Positions 36,169 through 50,563 are shown, numbered from the stretch's first letter. The stretch: 64,000 nt of DNA from Streptomyces sp. NRRL S-1022 (GCF_000720135.1 NZ_JOIU01000012.1:62001-126000), one strand, 5' to 3'. The notes: generated by a model not told the origin, from the sequence alone. Made by a program: numbers and translations.

Positions 36169-37377
36169 TTACAGGCCCGCGGCGGCACGCAGAGCGTCCA
36201 CGCGGTCCGTGCGCTCCCAGGTGAAGTCGGGCAGCTCGCGGCCGAAGTGGCCGTAGGCCGCCGTCTGGGAGTAGATCGGGCGGAGCAGGTCGAGGTCACG
36301 GATGATCGCGGCCGGACGGAGGTCGAAGACCTCGTCGATCGCCTTCTCGATCTTCTCGGGGTCGATCTTGTGGGTGCCGAAGGTCTCCACGAAGAGACCG
36401 ACGGGCTCGGCCTTGCCAATCGCGTAGGCGACCTGGACCTCGCAGCGGGCGGCCAGGCCGGCCGCCACGACGTTCTTGGCCACCCAGCGCATGGCGTAGG
36501 CCGCCGAGCGGTCGACCTTGGACGGGTCCTTGCCGGAGAAGGCGCCGCCGCCGTGACGGGCCATGCCGCCGTAGGTGTCGATGATGATCTTGCGGCCGGT
36601 GAGGCCGGCGTCGCCCATCGGGCCGCCGATCTCGAAACGGCCGGTCGGGTTGACCAGCAGGCGGTAGCCCTCGGTCTCCAGCTTGATGCCCTCGTCCAGG
36701 AGCGCCTTCAGCTCCGGCTCCACGACGAACTCGCGGATGTCGGGGGCGAGCAGCGACTCCAGGTCGATGTCGGAGGCGTGCTGGGAGGAGACGACCACCG
36801 TGTCGAGGCGGACGGCCTTGTCGCCGTCGTACTCGATGGTGACCTGCGTCTTGCCGTCGGGGCGCAGGTAGGGGATGGTGCCGTTCTTGCGGACCTCGGA
36901 CAGGCGCTTGGACAGCCGGTGCGCCAGGAAGATCGGCAGCGGCATCAGGGTGGGCGTCTCGTCGGACGCGTAGCCGAACATCAGGCCCTGGTCGCCCGCG
37001 CCCTGCTTGTCGAGTTCGTCCTCGTCGCCCTCGACCCGGGCCTCGTACGCCGCGTCGACACCCTGCGCGATGTCCGGGGACTGCGCGCCGATGGACACCG
37101 AGACACCGCAGGAGGCGCCGTCGAAGCCCTTCTTGGAGGAGTCGTAGCCGATCTCCAGGATCTTGCTGCGGACGAGGGTCGCGATGTCCGCGTAGGCCTT
37201 GGTCGTCACCTCGCCGGCCACGTGCACCAGGCCGGTGGTGATCAGCGTCTCGACGGCGACCCGGGAGGTCGGGTCCTCGCGCAGGAGCGCGTCGAGAATG
37301 GTGTCGCTGATCTGGTCAGCGATCTTGTCGGGGTGACCCTCGGTCACGGACTCCGAGGTGAACAGGCGACGGGACAC
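36169..37377 (-). CDS. metK: S-adenosylmethionine synthase
   Basis: A 402-residue enzyme making SAM from methionine and ATP. Motifs: [20 protein letters not shown] (partly quoted), [12 protein letters not shown] and [22 protein letters not shown] 37377 follows GGGAGC with a 3- to 5-nt spacer and matches the usual 402-residue streptomycete form; ATG 37539 would add 54 unlikely residues. SAM level influences antibiotic production in streptomycetes. I saw no SAM-riboswitch consensus upstream, only a GC hairpin at 37420-37450. Confidence 0.95.
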   Translation of the reverse strand: MSRRLFTSESVTEGHPDKIADQISDTILDALLREDPTSRVAVETLITTGLVHVAGEVTTKAYADIATLVRSKILEIGYDSSKKGFDGASCGVSVSIGAQSPDIAQGVDAAYEARVEGDEDELDKQGAGDQGLMFGYASDETPTLMPLPIFLAHRLSKRLSEVRKNGTIPYLRPDGKTQVTIEYDGDKAVRLDTVVVSSQHASDIDLESLLAPDIREFVVEPELKALLDEGIKLETEGYRLLVNPTGRFEIGGPMGDAGLTGRKIIIDTYGGMARHGGGAFSGKDPSKVDRSAAYAMRWVAKNVVAAGLAARCEVQVAYAIGKAEPVGLFVETFGTHKIDPEKIEKAIDEVFDLRPAAIIRDLDLLRPIYSQTAAYGHFGRELPDFTWERTDRVDALRAAAGL

Positions 37378-37419
37378 AACGCTCCCTGTGGTTGCAGCGG
37401 CTGCTGGCTGATCATTTGC

Positions 37420-37450
37420 GGTCGGCGCTGGGCTGCGCCTGGCGCCGACC
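37420..37450 (-). other. hairpin in the coaBC-metK spacer
   Basis: GGTCGGCGC (37420-37428) and GCGCCGACC (37442-37450) form a 9-bp stem, 43 bp upstream of the metK start and 178 bp past the coaBC stop. It may be the coaBC terminator or part of the metK leader. The rest of the 250-bp gap shows nothing clear. Confidence 0.45.
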
Positions 37451-37627
37451 GTGAACAGTTTATCGGGCACACCCGGTCGGCTGGCCACCGTCTCGCCTCT
37501 CGGGAGCGCTGTGACCTGCGGCACGGGCATTCTGCACAATGGCGAGCGGCCTTGGCCAGGGTCGCCACACCCGATCCGGGCGTGGCGTGAACTCGATCCC
37601 GAGTTCCCCCGTTCGCCAGTGCCGGGT

Positions 37628-38833
37628 TTAGCCCAGTCGGCGTACGACCAGGTCCCAGACGGTGTCGGCGAGGGCCTCCTTGGGGCCGTGCGGCACCGGG
37701 GTCTCGCTGCCGTCGGCGCCCAGGACGACGGCCTCGTTCTCCTCGGCGCCGAAGGTCTTGCGCTCCCCCACCTCGTTGACCACGAGGAGGTCGCAGCCCT
37801 TGCGGGCGAGCTTGGTGCGGCCGTTGGCGAGGACGTCGTCGGTCTCGGCGGCGAAGCCGACGACCACCTGTCCGGGGCGGGCGCGGTCGGCGGAGATCTC
37901 CGCGAGGATGTCCGGATTCCGCACCAGGACGATCGGGTCGGGGTCCTGGCCGTCCTTCTTCTTGATCTTCCCGGCGGCGTAGGCGGCCGGGCGGAAGTCG
38001 GCGACGGCGGCGGCCATGACCACGGCGTCCGCGTCCGCGGCGGCCTTCAGGACGGCCTCGCGCAGCTGGACGGCGGTGCCGACGCGGACCACGTCCACCC
38101 CCGCCGGGTCGGGCAGCCCGGTGTTGGCCGAGACAAGTGTCACCCGGGCGCCGCGGGCGGCGGCGGTGCGGGCGAGCGCGTAGCCCTGCTTGCCGGAGGA
38201 GCGGTTGCCGAGGAAACGGACCGGGTCCAGGGGCTCGCGGGTACCGCCGGCGGAGACCACCACGTGCCGGCCCGCGAGGTCGGGCTCGGCGGCGCCCCGG
38301 GCCAGCACCCGGCGGCACACCTCGAAGATCTCCGCCGGGTCGGGCAGCCGGCCCTTGCCGGTGTCGACACCGGTGAGGCGGCCGACGGCCGGCTCGACGA
38401 CGACGGCGCCGCGGCGGCGCAGCGTGGCCACGTTCTCCTGGGTGGCCGGGTGCTCCCACATCTCGGTGTGCATCGCCGGGGCGAAGACGACCGGGCAGCG
38501 GGCGGTGAGCAGGGTGTTGGTCAGCAGGTCGTCGGCGAGACCGTGGGCGGCCTTGGCGAGCATGTCGGCGGTGGCCGGGGCCACCACCACCAGGTCGGCG
38601 TGCTGGCCGATGCGGACGTGCGGAACCTCGTGGACGTCGTCCCAGACCTCGGTCGAGACCGGGTTGCCGGAGAGGGCGGACCAGGTGGCGGCGCCGACGA
38701 AGTGCAGCGCGGAGGCGGTGGGCACCACGCGGACGTCGTGGCCCGACTCCGTGAACCTTCTCAGCAGCTCACAGGCCTTGTAGGCGGCAATGCCACCGCT
38801 GACCCCCAGCACGACCTTCGGCTTGTCCACCAT
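37628..38833 (-). CDS. coaBC: bifunctional phosphopantothenoylcysteine decarboxylase/synthetase
   Basis: A 401-residue fusion for coenzyme A synthesis. The N-terminal CoaC half (about 1-180) is a flavoprotein with [26 protein letters not shown] and [12 protein letters not shown]; the usual PAMN Asn is His here, as I recall for other actinobacteria. The C-terminal CoaB half (about 190-400) has [20 protein letters not shown] and the KIKK loop, and forms the dimer that joins cysteine to phosphopantothenate using CTP. ATG 38833 follows GAGGAGCC. It is separated from rpoZ by a perfect terminator. Confidence 0.95.
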   Translation of the reverse strand: MVDKPKVVLGVSGGIAAYKACELLRRFTESGHDVRVVPTASALHFVGAATWSALSGNPVSTEVWDDVHEVPHVRIGQHADLVVVAPATADMLAKAAHGLADDLLTNTLLTARCPVVFAPAMHTEMWEHPATQENVATLRRRGAVVVEPAVGRLTGVDTGKGRLPDPAEIFEVCRRVLARGAAEPDLAGRHVVVSAGGTREPLDPVRFLGNRSSGKQGYALARTAAARGARVTLVSANTGLPDPAGVDVVRVGTAVQLREAVLKAAADADAVVMAAAVADFRPAAYAAGKIKKKDGQDPDPIVLVRNPDILAEISADRARPGQVVVGFAAETDDVLANGRTKLARKGCDLLVVNEVGERKTFGAEENEAVVLGADGSETPVPHGPKEALADTVWDLVVRRLG

Positions 38834-38872
38834 GGCTCCTCGCCTTCGAGAATCTGCAACACCCATGACACA

Positions 38873-38907
38873 CCACAGGCCCGGCAGCATGACTGCCGGG
38901 CCTGTGG
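38873..38907 (-). terminator. terminator between rpoZ and coaBC
   Basis: A perfect 15-bp stem (CCACAGGCCCGGCAG at 38873-38887, CTGCCGGGCCTGTGG at 38893-38907) with a 5-nt loop, 49 nt past the rpoZ stop. Confidence 0.8.
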
Positions 38908-38956
38908 ACAAGTCGATCGCAATCAGAAGATACGACTGCGAGTACTGCGGCGAGTA

Positions 38957-39229
38957 CTACTGCGCCGGGCCCTCGACGGCCTCGGAGGTCAGCAGACCGG
39001 CGTTGATCTCGCGCAGGGCGATCGACAGCGGCTTCTCGTGGACGTGGGTGTCGACGAGCGGACCGACGTACTCAAGGAGGCCCTCACCGAGCTGCGAGTA
39101 GTACGCGTTGATCTGGCGGGCACGCTTGGCCGCGTAGATCACGAGGCTGTACTTCGAGTCGGTCGCCTCGAGAAGCTCGTCGATCGGCGGGTTGATGATG
39201 CCCTCGGGCGCGGTGATGGAAGAGGACAC
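38957..39229 (-). CDS. rpoZ: DNA-directed RNA polymerase omega subunit
   Basis: A 90-residue RpoZ that helps assemble the beta-prime subunit. [20 protein letters not shown] and [20 protein letters not shown] are the core helices; the tail [15 protein letters not shown] is typical of actinobacteria. In streptomycetes loss of omega affects pigment production and differentiation. It lies 53 bp behind gmk; a Crp-like palindrome covers the gap. Confidence 0.95.
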   Translation of the reverse strand: MSSSITAPEGIINPPIDELLEATDSKYSLVIYAAKRARQINAYYSQLGEGLLEYVGPLVDTHVHEKPLSIALREINAGLLTSEAVEGPAQ

Positions 39230-39266
39230 GCTCTACCTTCCGATGGATGGAAAAGAATCAGACATC

Positions 39267-39280
39267 GTGATCACAATCAC
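39267..39280. promoter_or_regulatory. Crp-like palindrome between gmk and rpoZ
   Basis: GTGATCACAATCAC fits GTGA-N6-TCAC, the core of Crp-type operators, and repeats of GATCAC follow. It overlaps the region 38-51 bp upstream of the rpoZ start. It could serve a Crp/Fnr-family factor or simply be a chance AT-rich palindrome in the promoter. Confidence 0.35.
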
Positions 39281-39282
39281 GA

Positions 39283-39876
39283 TCACACAACGTCCATCAA
39301 GGCTAGCAGCTCGCGGGCCACGTCCTCGACGGAGGTGTTGACCAGGGTCACATCGAACTCCGGCTCGGCCGCCAGCTCGGTCCTCGCGGCCGCCAGGCGG
39401 CGCTCGATGACCTCCGGCGGCTCGGTTCCCCGGCCGGTAAGCCTGCGCACGAGCTCCTCCCAGGAGGGCGGAGCCAGGAACACCAGCTGGGCGTCGGACA
39501 GCGACTCGCGGACCTGCCGGGCGCCCTGGAGGTCGATCTCCAGCAGGACCGGCTCGCCGTTCTCCAGCCGCTCCTGCACGGCCGCGCGGGGCGTGCCGTA
39601 GCGGTTGCCGGCGAACTCGGCCCATTCAAGCAGCTCGCCGTTGGCGATCAGCTTGTCCATCTCCTCGTCGGTGACGAAGAAATAGTGGACTCCATGCTGC
39701 TCGCCGGGGCGCGGCTTGCGGGTGGTCGCCGACACCGAGAGCCAGACCTCGGGGTGTTCCTTGCGCATATGGGCGACGACCGTGCTCTTGCCGACCCCCG
39801 AGGGGCCGGAGAGCACGGTCAGCCGCGGACGTACGTCCGGGGGCTCGGGGGTCGTCCCCCGGAATGTTGCAGCCAT
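39283..39876 (-). CDS. gmk: guanylate kinase
   Basis: A 197-residue kinase converting GMP to GDP. P-loop [13 protein letters not shown] lies near residue 22, the GMP-binding domain shows [13 protein letters not shown] and GVHYFFV, and the lid [17 protein letters not shown] follows. Partner of rpoZ in the typical gmk-rpoZ-coaBC order. ATG 39876 is the only good start. It lies 60 bp behind the sIHF gene. Confidence 0.95.
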   Translation of the reverse strand: MAATFRGTTPEPPDVRPRLTVLSGPSGVGKSTVVAHMRKEHPEVWLSVSATTRKPRPGEQHGVHYFFVTDEEMDKLIANGELLEWAEFAGNRYGTPRAAVQERLENGEPVLLEIDLQGARQVRESLSDAQLVFLAPPSWEELVRRLTGRGTEPPEVIERRLAAARTELAAEPEFDVTLVNTSVEDVARELLALMDVV

Positions 39877-39936
39877 GCAGCGATTATTCCAGCAATCCCG
39901 GAGTGCCCGGGACTCCCTGTCCGCCGGGAGGCGGAC

Positions 39937-40260
39937 TCAGGAGCCGGTGCTGCCGAACTCACGCTCCAGGGAAGCGATCTGGTTCGAACCGAGACCCCGC
40001 ACGCGGCGGCTCTCGGAGATACCCAGACGCTCCATGATCTGCTTGGCGCGGACCTTGCCCACGCCGGGCAGCGACTCAAGGAGGGCGGAGACCTTCATCT
40101 TGCCGATGACGTCGTTTTCCTGGCCCTGCTTGATGACCTCGTGCAGGGAGGCGCCGGAGTGCTTGAGTCGATTCTTGACCTCGGCCCGCTCCCGGCGAGC
40201 CGCGGCGGCCTTTTCGAGCGCGGCTGCGCGCTGTTCAGGGGTAAGGGGCGGAAGAGCCAC
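39937..40260 (-). CDS. sihF: actinobacterial integration host factor (sIHF/mIHF)
   Basis: A 107-residue nucleoid protein found only in actinobacteria and unrelated to E. coli IHF. The N-terminal long helix (ALPPLTPEQRAAALEKAAAA) and the helix-two-turns-helix SLPGVGKVRAKQIMERLG bind and bend DNA. In S. coelicolor its loss disturbs chromosome segregation, sporulation and antibiotic synthesis. GTG 40260 gives the expected 107-residue form. The 298-bp gap upstream (40261-40558) has an AT-richer stretch on the minus strand near 40480-40520 that probably holds its promoter. Confidence 0.95.
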   Translation of the reverse strand: MALPPLTPEQRAAALEKAAAARRERAEVKNRLKHSGASLHEVIKQGQENDVIGKMKVSALLESLPGVGKVRAKQIMERLGISESRRVRGLGSNQIASLEREFGSTGS

Positions 40261-40558
40261 GCCTACGTCACCTCGGATGTCGAACTGTCGGATACGGACC
40301 GGTGAGGAACCTAGTCGCCCCACACCTGGGGAGCCACGAGCAACACGCTGCCCGTTCTCCCCCACTGCCTGAAGGGCGTGGGAGGTGTCCCCACTGCTCG
40401 GAGACTAGCGGGCAAGTCCGCCAGAGTCAGCGAGAACAGCGGAAAAGTCCTGGTCAGCCTCCGTCAGGCCGGACATTTCAGACATAATGCCCTCGATTTG
40501 AGGATGTATTCACACTCAAGTCGGCGCGATCCCGCTCCACGGAGCACCTCGCCGGGGC

Positions 40559-41400
40559 TCAGACCCCGGCGACGGCCGCCTGGATCTCGGTCGCGAACCG
40601 CTCGGCCGCCCCGCGCAGCGCGCTGACGTCGGGACCGTGACGCAGAACACCCCGGCTGACGTTCGGCACGACGTTCCGGACGGCCGGTCCGAAGACCGAG
40701 GGAAGGTCGGCCGGCGTCGCGCCCTGCGCCCCGATGCCGGGCGCGAGGAGCGGCCCGTTGATGTCCAGGTCGTACACGGACAGGTCGCCGAGCGTGGCGC
40801 CGACGACCGCGCCGAAGGAGCCCAGCGGCTTCTCCCCCGCGTTCTCGGCCGCCAGGTGGGCCAGCATGGTCGCCCCGACGCTCCGCCCGTCGGCGCGCAC
40901 GGCGTGCTGCACCTCGCCCCCCTCCGGGTTCGAGGTCAGCGCCAGCACGAACAGGCCGGCGCCGCTCTCCCGGGCCAGCGCGACGGCCGGGCTGAGCGAG
41001 CCGTAGCCGAGGTACGGCGAGACGGTCAGGGCGTCGGAGAACAGCGGGGCGTCCGGGTGCAGGAACGACTCGGCGTAGGCCGCCATGGTCGAGCCGATGT
41101 CGCCGCGCTTGGCGTCCATCACGACCAGGGCGCCGGCCGCCCGCGCCTCCTGGACCGACTTCTCCAGGACGGCGAGGCCGCGCGAGCCGAACCGCTCGAA
41201 GAAGGCGCTCTGCGGCTTCAGGACCGCCACCCGGCCGGCCACGGCCTCGACGACCGTGCGGCTGAACCGCTCCAGGCCGGCCACGTCGTCGTCCAGGCCC
41301 CACTCGGCGAGCAGGGAGGCGTGCGGGTCGATGCCCACGCACAGCGGGCCGCGCTCGTCCATGGCGCGGCGCAGCCGGGCGCCGAACGGCTCCAACGGGC

Positions 41401-41404
<4 letters not shown>
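40559..41404 (-). CDS. pyrF: orotidine 5'-phosphate decarboxylase
   Basis: A 281-residue enzyme of the long actinobacterial/type-2 OMP decarboxylase group, making UMP. N-terminal [33 protein letters not shown] and the catalytic block [19 protein letters not shown] are clear. ATG 41404 overlaps the pyrD stop by 4 nt (ATGA), so it is coupled to pyrD. Last gene of the pyrimidine operon. Confidence 0.95.
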
Positions 41405-42507
<1,103 letters not shown>

Positions 42508-42521
42508 GGTGTCCTCGTGAA

Positions 42522-42551
42522 GAGGGGGACACCGTTTCCGGTGTCCCCCTC
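42522..42551 (-). terminator. 13-bp GAAA-tetraloop hairpin between carB and pyrD
   Basis: On the minus strand GAGGGGGACACCG, loop GAAA, CGGTGTCCCCCTC: a perfect 13-bp stem capped by a GNRA tetraloop. It lies 7 nt past the carB stop and 14 nt before the pyrD start codon, inside the operon, so it should terminate, process or insulate the message and may lower pyrDF expression. Confidence 0.7.
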
Positions 42552-42558
42552 GGGGCTG

Positions 42559-45859
<3,301 letters not shown>

Positions 45860-45867
<8 letters not shown>

Positions 45868-47017
45868 GCTGGCCCTCCATCAGGGAAACGAAGCGGTCGA
45901 ACAGGTAGGCGGCGTCGTGCGGACCGGCTGCCGCTTCGGGGTGGTACTGGACGGAGAAGGCCGGCTGGTCGAGCAGCTGCAGCCCCTCCACGACGTCGTC
46001 GTTCAGGCAGACGTGGGAGACCTCGGCACGGCCGAACTTCGTCTCGCTGACCTTGTCGAGCGGCGCGTCCACGGCGAACCCGTGGTTGTGCGCGGTGACC
46101 TCGACCTTGCCGGTCGTACGGTCCTGGACCGGCTGGTTGATGCCCCGGTGGCCGTACTTCAGCTTGTAGGTGCCGAAGCCGAGGGCGCGGCCGAGGATCT
46201 GGTTGCCGAAGCAGATGCCGAACAGGGGCGTCCTGCGCTCCAGGACGGCGGTCATCAGCGCGACCGGACCGTCGGCGGTGGCCGGGTCGCCCGGGCCGTT
46301 GGAGAAGAACACGCCGTCCGGGTCGACGGCGTAGACCTCGTCGGCCGTGGCGGTGGCGGGCAGGACGTGCACCTCGATGCCGCGCTCGGCCATGCGGTGC
46401 GGGGTCATGCCCTTGATGCCGAGGTCGATGGCCGCGACCGTGAACCGCTTCTCGCCGACGGCCGGGACGACGTACGCCTCCTTGGTCGCGACCTCCTCGT
46501 AGAGGCTCGCGCCCTTCATGTGCGGCTGGGCCTGCACGCGCTCCAGCAGCTCCGCCTCCGGGGCGATCGCCTCACCGGAGAAGACGCCGGCGCGCATGGA
46601 GCCGCGCTCGCGCAGGTGGCGGGTCAGGGCCCGGGTGTCGATGCCGGAGATCCCGACGACGCCCTGCCGCTCCAGCTCGTCGTCGAGGGAGCGCTTGGCC
46701 CGCCAGTTGGACGGCACGCGCGCGGGGTCGCGCACGACGTAGCCGGAGACCCAGATGCGGCCCGACTCGTCGTCCTCGTCGTTCCAGCCGGTGTTGCCGA
46801 TCTGCGGCGCGGTCGCGACGACGATCTGGCGGTCGTACGACGGGTCGGTGAGGGTCTCCTGGTAGCCGGTCATGCCGGTGGAGAACACGGCCTCGCCGAA
46901 GGTCTCCCCCACGGCCCCGTAGGCACGGCCGCGGAAGGTGCGGCCGTCCTCCAGGACGAGTACGGCGGGAAGCGCCTGGTTCCTCTGAGAGGAGCTTCCC
47001 CTGGTGGAGGTCGTCAT
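45860..47017 (-). CDS. carA: carbamoyl-phosphate synthase small subunit (glutaminase)
   Basis: A 385-residue glutamine amidotransferase subunit that supplies ammonia to CarB. N-terminal domain [17 protein letters not shown] and [18 protein letters not shown]-terminal class I amidotransferase with the nucleophile Cys in [13 protein letters not shown] and catalytic His/Glu in [17 protein letters not shown] 47017 overlaps the stop of the upstream PH-domain gene by 4 nt. Confidence 0.96.
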
Positions 47018-47574
47018 CGTGCGCCTTCCGTGTCGGTAATCATGTGGTTCAGGGTGTCGACCCACTCGGTGTGCTCCGCCGCGCGGTCGGAGCGGAAGCC
47101 GGAGTCGATCAGTTTGTCGCCCAGTGCCCAGGTCACCACCAGCAGTCCGCCCTCGGTGAGGACCTTGCCGGCGATGCCCTTGTCCAGACGGGCGCCGCGC
47201 AGGGCGGCCGTGGGGACGAAGAAGTCGGTCGCTCCGGGGCGCTCGACCTCCAGGCCCGCGTCGGTCAGGGTGAGCTCGGCCCGGCTGCGGGTGCCCAGGC
47301 CGTGGGCCACGATGCGGTCCAGCCACTGCCCGGCGGTGGTGGAGCCGTGGTAGCGGCCGCTCATCGTCAGTCTCGCCTCACCGGGCCGCTCCGGCGCGGT
47401 GGGCAGCGCCGGGAGGTCGCCCTGGAGGGTGCCGCGCCACTTCCAGCCCTCACGCATCAGCCAGTAGACCAGCGCGATGAAGAGGGCCAGTCCGACGAGC
47501 CAGCCGATGCGGGCCCCCCAGTCGGTGACCTCGGCCGACTTCTTCGCCTCGGCCAGCAGGATTACAGGTGTCAC
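47014..47574 (-). CDS. membrane-anchored PH-like protein within the pyr operon
   Basis: A 186-residue protein with one or two N-terminal hydrophobic segments ([30 protein letters not shown], about 15-40) and a C-terminal PH-like domain ([32 protein letters not shown] in part; then [19 protein letters not shown]). It overlaps pyrC (GTGA) and carA (ATGA) by 4 nt each, so it is fixed in the operon although it belongs to no known pyrimidine step. I know it only as a conserved streptomycete gene between pyrC and carA. Confidence 0.8.
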   Translation of the reverse strand: MTPVILLAEAKKSAEVTDWGARIGWLVGLALFIALVYWLMREGWKWRGTLQGDLPALPTAPERPGEARLTMSGRYHGSTTAGQWLDRIVAHGLGTRSRAELTLTDAGLEVERPGATDFFVPTAALRGARLDKGIAGKVLTEGGLLVVTWALGDKLIDSGFRSDRAAEHTEWVDTLNHMITDTEGAR

Positions 47575-48857
47575 GTGAGCTTCCCGTCGACGAGCGTGGC
47601 CTTGCCCCGCAGCCACGTGTGCGTCACACGGCCCGGCAGCTCACGCCCCTGGTAGGGGGTGTTGCGGCTGCGCGAGGCGAAGCCCGCGGGGTCCACCTGG
47701 CCACGGTATGCCGTGTCGACGAGGGTGAGGTTGGCGGGCTCACCAGCCGAGACGGGACGGCCGTGCCCGGTGGCCTGTCCGATCTGCGCGGGCCTGGCGG
47801 ACATGCGGTCGGCGACGCCGGCCCAGTCCAGCAGGCCCGTGTCGACCATGGTCTCCTGGACCACCGACAGCGCGGTCTCCAGGCCGACCATGCCCATGGC
47901 GGCGGCGGCCCACTCGCAGTCCTTGTCCTCGTGCGGGTGCGGGGCGTGGTCGGTGGCGACGATGTCGATCGTGCCGTCGGCGAGCGCCTCGCGCAGGGCC
48001 AGCACGTCGCGCTCGGTGCGCAGCGGCGGGTTGACCTTGTAGACGGGGTTGTAGGTGCGCACCAGCTCATCCGTGAGGAGCAGGTGGTGCGGGGTGACCT
48101 CGGCGGTGACCTGGATGCCCCGGGACTTGGCCCAGCGGACGATCTCGACGCTGCCGGCGGTCGAGAGGTGGCAGATGTGGACGCGGGAGCCGACGTGGTC
48201 GGCGAGCAGCACGTCCCGCGCGATGATCGACTCCTCGGCGACGGCCGGCCAGCCGCCCAGGCCCAGCTCGGCGGAGACGACGCCCTCGTTCATCTGGGCG
48301 CCCTCGGTGAGGCGCGGCTCCTGCGCGTGCTGGGCGACGACCCCGCCGAAGGCCTTCACGTACTCCAGCGCGCGCCGCATGATCACCGCGTCGTCCACGC
48401 ACTTGCCGTCGTCGGAGAAGACGGTGACGCCGGCGGCGGACTCGTGCATGGCGCCCAGCTCGGCGAGCTTCCTGCCCTCCAGGCCGACGGTGACCGCGCC
48501 GATGGGCTGCACGTCGCAGTAGCCGTGCTCCCTGCCGAGCCGCCAGACCTGCTCGACCACGCCGGCGGTGTCGGCGACCGGGAAGGTGTTGGCCATGGCG
48601 AACACGGCCGTGTACCCGCCGCTCGCCGCCGCGCGGGTGCCGGTGAGGACGGTCTCGGAGTCCTCGCGGCCCGGCTCGCGCAGGTGGGTGTGCAGGTCGA
48701 CCAGGCCGGGGAGCAGCACCTTGCCAGCCGCCTCCACGACCTCGGCACCCTCGGCGGACAGGCCGGCGCCGACCGCCTCGATGACCTCGCCGTCGATCAG
48801 GACGTCCTGCGGCTCGCCGCCGAGCACCTTCGCACCGCGGATCAGGATCTTGCTCAT
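47571..48857 (-). CDS. pyrC: dihydroorotase
   Basis: A 428-residue class I dihydroorotase of the amidohydrolase superfamily. Metal ligands appear in GLVDLHTHLREPG, further His in VAQHAQEP and HICHLST, and the catalytic Asp in VATDHAPHPHEDK. It cyclises carbamoyl-aspartate to dihydroorotate and in many bacteria associates with PyrB. The ATG 48857 starts 5 nt past the pyrB stop. Confidence 0.96.
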   Translation of the reverse strand: MSKILIRGAKVLGGEPQDVLIDGEVIEAVGAGLSAEGAEVVEAAGKVLLPGLVDLHTHLREPGREDSETVLTGTRAAASGGYTAVFAMANTFPVADTAGVVEQVWRLGREHGYCDVQPIGAVTVGLEGRKLAELGAMHESAAGVTVFSDDGKCVDDAVIMRRALEYVKAFGGVVAQHAQEPRLTEGAQMNEGVVSAELGLGGWPAVAEESIIARDVLLADHVGSRVHICHLSTAGSVEIVRWAKSRGIQVTAEVTPHHLLLTDELVRTYNPVYKVNPPLRTERDVLALREALADGTIDIVATDHAPHPHEDKDCEWAAAAMGMVGLETALSVVQETMVDTGLLDWAGVADRMSARPAQIGQATGHGRPVSAGEPANLTLVDTAYRGQVDPAGFASRSRNTPYQGRELPGRVTHTWLRGKATLVDGKLT

Positions 48858-48862
48858 GTGTC

Positions 48863-49840
48863 TTACTTCTCCTCGGTACGAGAGTGGGTGACGGCCGGCT
48901 CGTTGCCGCCCAGCAGCAGGTACAGGACGGCCATCCGGATGGAGACGCCGTTGGCGACCTGCTCGACGGCGGTGCAGCGGTCGGAGTCGGCGACCTCGGC
49001 GGTGATCTCCATGCCGCGCACCATCGGGCCGGGGTGCATCACGACGGCGTGCTCGGGCAGCTTGGCCATCCGGTCGCCGTCGAGGCCGTAGCGCCGCGCG
49101 TACTCGCGCTCGGTGGGGAAGAAGGCCGCGTTCATGCGCTCGCGCTGGACGCGGAGCATCATCACGGCGTCGCTCTTGGGGAGCACGCTGTCGAGGTCGT
49201 ACGAGACCGCGCACGGCCAGGACTCGACGCCGACCGGCACCAGGGTGGGCGGGGCGACCAGGGTGACCTCGGCGCCGAGGGTGTGCAGCAGGTCGACGTT
49301 GGAGCGGGCGACCCGGCTGTGCAGGACGTCGCCGACGACGGTGATCCGCTTGCCGGACAGGTCCTGGCCGAGCCCGGCGTCGCGGCCGATCAGCCGGCGT
49401 CGCATGGTGAAGGCGTCCAGCAGCGCCTGGGTGGGGTGCTGGTGGGTGCCGTCGCCGGCGTTGATGACGGCGGCGTCGATCCAGCCGGAGTTGGCCAGGC
49501 GGTACGGGGCCCCGGAGGCGCCGTGCCGGATGACCACGGCGTCGACGCCCATGGCCTCCAGGGTCTGCGCGGTGTCCTTCAGGGACTCGCCCTTGGAGAC
49601 GCTCGACCCCTTGGCGGTGAAGTTGATGACGTCGGCCGAGAGGCGCTTCTCGGCGGCTTCGAAGGAGATACGCGTGCGCGTGGAGTCCTCGAAGAAGAGG
49701 TTGACGATCGTGCGGCCGCGCAGGGTCGGCAGCTTCTTGATCGGCCGGTCGGCCACCCGGGCCATCTCCTCGGCGGTGTCGAGGATCAGGACGGCGTCGT
49801 CGCGGGTGAGGTCGGCGGCCGAGATGAGATGACGCTGCAT
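48863..49840 (-). CDS. pyrB: aspartate carbamoyltransferase catalytic subunit
   Basis: A 325-residue enzyme joining carbamoyl phosphate and aspartate. Motifs: [19 protein letters not shown] (carbamoyl-phosphate-binding STRTR), [25 protein letters not shown] and the aspartate-binding region near [12 protein letters not shown]. No regulatory subunit gene pyrI is present. The 109-bp gap upstream to pyrR holds a 7-bp hairpin GCTCGGC-GTG-GCCGAGC (49923-49939), perhaps a processing or attenuation site. Confidence 0.96.
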   Translation of the reverse strand: MQRHLISAADLTRDDAVLILDTAEEMARVADRPIKKLPTLRGRTIVNLFFEDSTRTRISFEAAEKRLSADVINFTAKGSSVSKGESLKDTAQTLEAMGVDAVVIRHGASGAPYRLANSGWIDAAVINAGDGTHQHPTQALLDAFTMRRRLIGRDAGLGQDLSGKRITVVGDVLHSRVARSNVDLLHTLGAEVTLVAPPTLVPVGVESWPCAVSYDLDSVLPKSDAVMMLRVQRERMNAAFFPTEREYARRYGLDGDRMAKLPEHAVVMHPGPMVRGMEITAEVADSDRCTAVEQVANGVSIRMAVLYLLLGGNEPAVTHSRTEEK

Positions 49841-49949
49841 CTGTCAGGCTCCGTAAGGCAATTCGGGAAGGCGGGGGTGTGGGGGTGTCCCCACAGGGCA
49901 CAGCCGGGCAAGCGGGCACATCGCTCGGCGTGGCCGAGCACCCGGATTG

Positions 49950-50531
49950 CTACTGCGCGGTCGGCTTCGCGCCGAGCAGCACGGTGTCGCGACCGTCCTC
50001 CTCGGCGAGCTGGACCTTGACCGTCTCCCGCAGCGACGTGGGGAGGTTCTTGCCGACGTAGTCGGCGCGGATGGGCAGTTCGCGGTGGCCGCGGTCGACC
50101 AGGACCGCGAGCTGCACCGCGCGCGGGCGCCCGATGTCGTTCAGGGCGTCGAGGGCGGCGCGGATGGTGCGGCCGGAGAAGAGCACGTCGTCGACGAGGA
50201 CGACCAGCTTGCCGTCGATGCCGTCACCGGGGATCTCGGTGCGGGCCAGCGCACGCGGGGGGTGCATGCGCAGGTCGTCGCGGTACATGGTGATGTCGAG
50301 CGAGCCGACCGGGATCTTGCGGTCGGTGATCTGCTCCAGCTTGGCGGCGAGCCGCTGGGCGAGGAAGACGCCCCGGGTCGGGATGCCGAGGAGCACCACG
50401 TCGTCGGCGCCCTTGGCGCGCTCGACGATCTCGTGGGCGATGCGGGTCAGTACCCGCGCGATGTCGGGGCCCTCAAGGACGGGCCGGGCATCGGACGCGT
50501 GCGGCTGCGCAGGCGAGTCGTGCTTGTCCAT
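49950..50531 (-). CDS. pyrR: PyrR, RNA-binding pyrimidine regulator / uracil phosphoribosyltransferase
   Basis: A 193-residue protein of the PyrR family. The PRPP-binding loop reads [36 protein letters not shown] and [10 protein letters not shown] are further signature blocks. It binds UMP and the 5' leader of pyr mRNA and has weak UPRTase activity. ATG 50531 follows a perfect AAGGAGGT. First gene of the pyrimidine operon, divergent from bldD. A PyrR-binding-loop consensus lies within its own ribosome-binding region. Confidence 0.95.
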   Translation of the reverse strand: MDKHDSPAQPHASDARPVLEGPDIARVLTRIAHEIVERAKGADDVVLLGIPTRGVFLAQRLAAKLEQITDRKIPVGSLDITMYRDDLRMHPPRALARTEIPGDGIDGKLVVLVDDVLFSGRTIRAALDALNDIGRPRAVQLAVLVDRGHRELPIRADYVGKNLPTSLRETVKVQLAEEDGRDTVLLGAKPTAQ

Positions 50532-50540
50532 AAGAAACGG

Positions 50541-50563
50541 ACCTCCTTCTCCGCCTCACGGGA
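50541..50563 (-). promoter_or_regulatory. PyrR-binding loop next to the pyrR ribosome binding site
   Basis: In the minus-strand leader TCCCGTGAGGC (50563-50553) matches the PyrR-binding consensus UCCNGNGAGGY, flanked by CCG and CGG that can close the stem. It is followed 4 nt later by AAGGAGGT (50548-50541), the Shine-Dalgarno sequence. PyrR bound here would block ribosomes, the translational mode known for mycobacterial pyrR. Confidence 0.7.

Noticed and set aside
37378..37627. SAM riboswitch upstream of metK
   Set aside because: None of the SAM-I, SAM-II or SAM-IV core motifs could be found; only a simple 9-bp hairpin is present.
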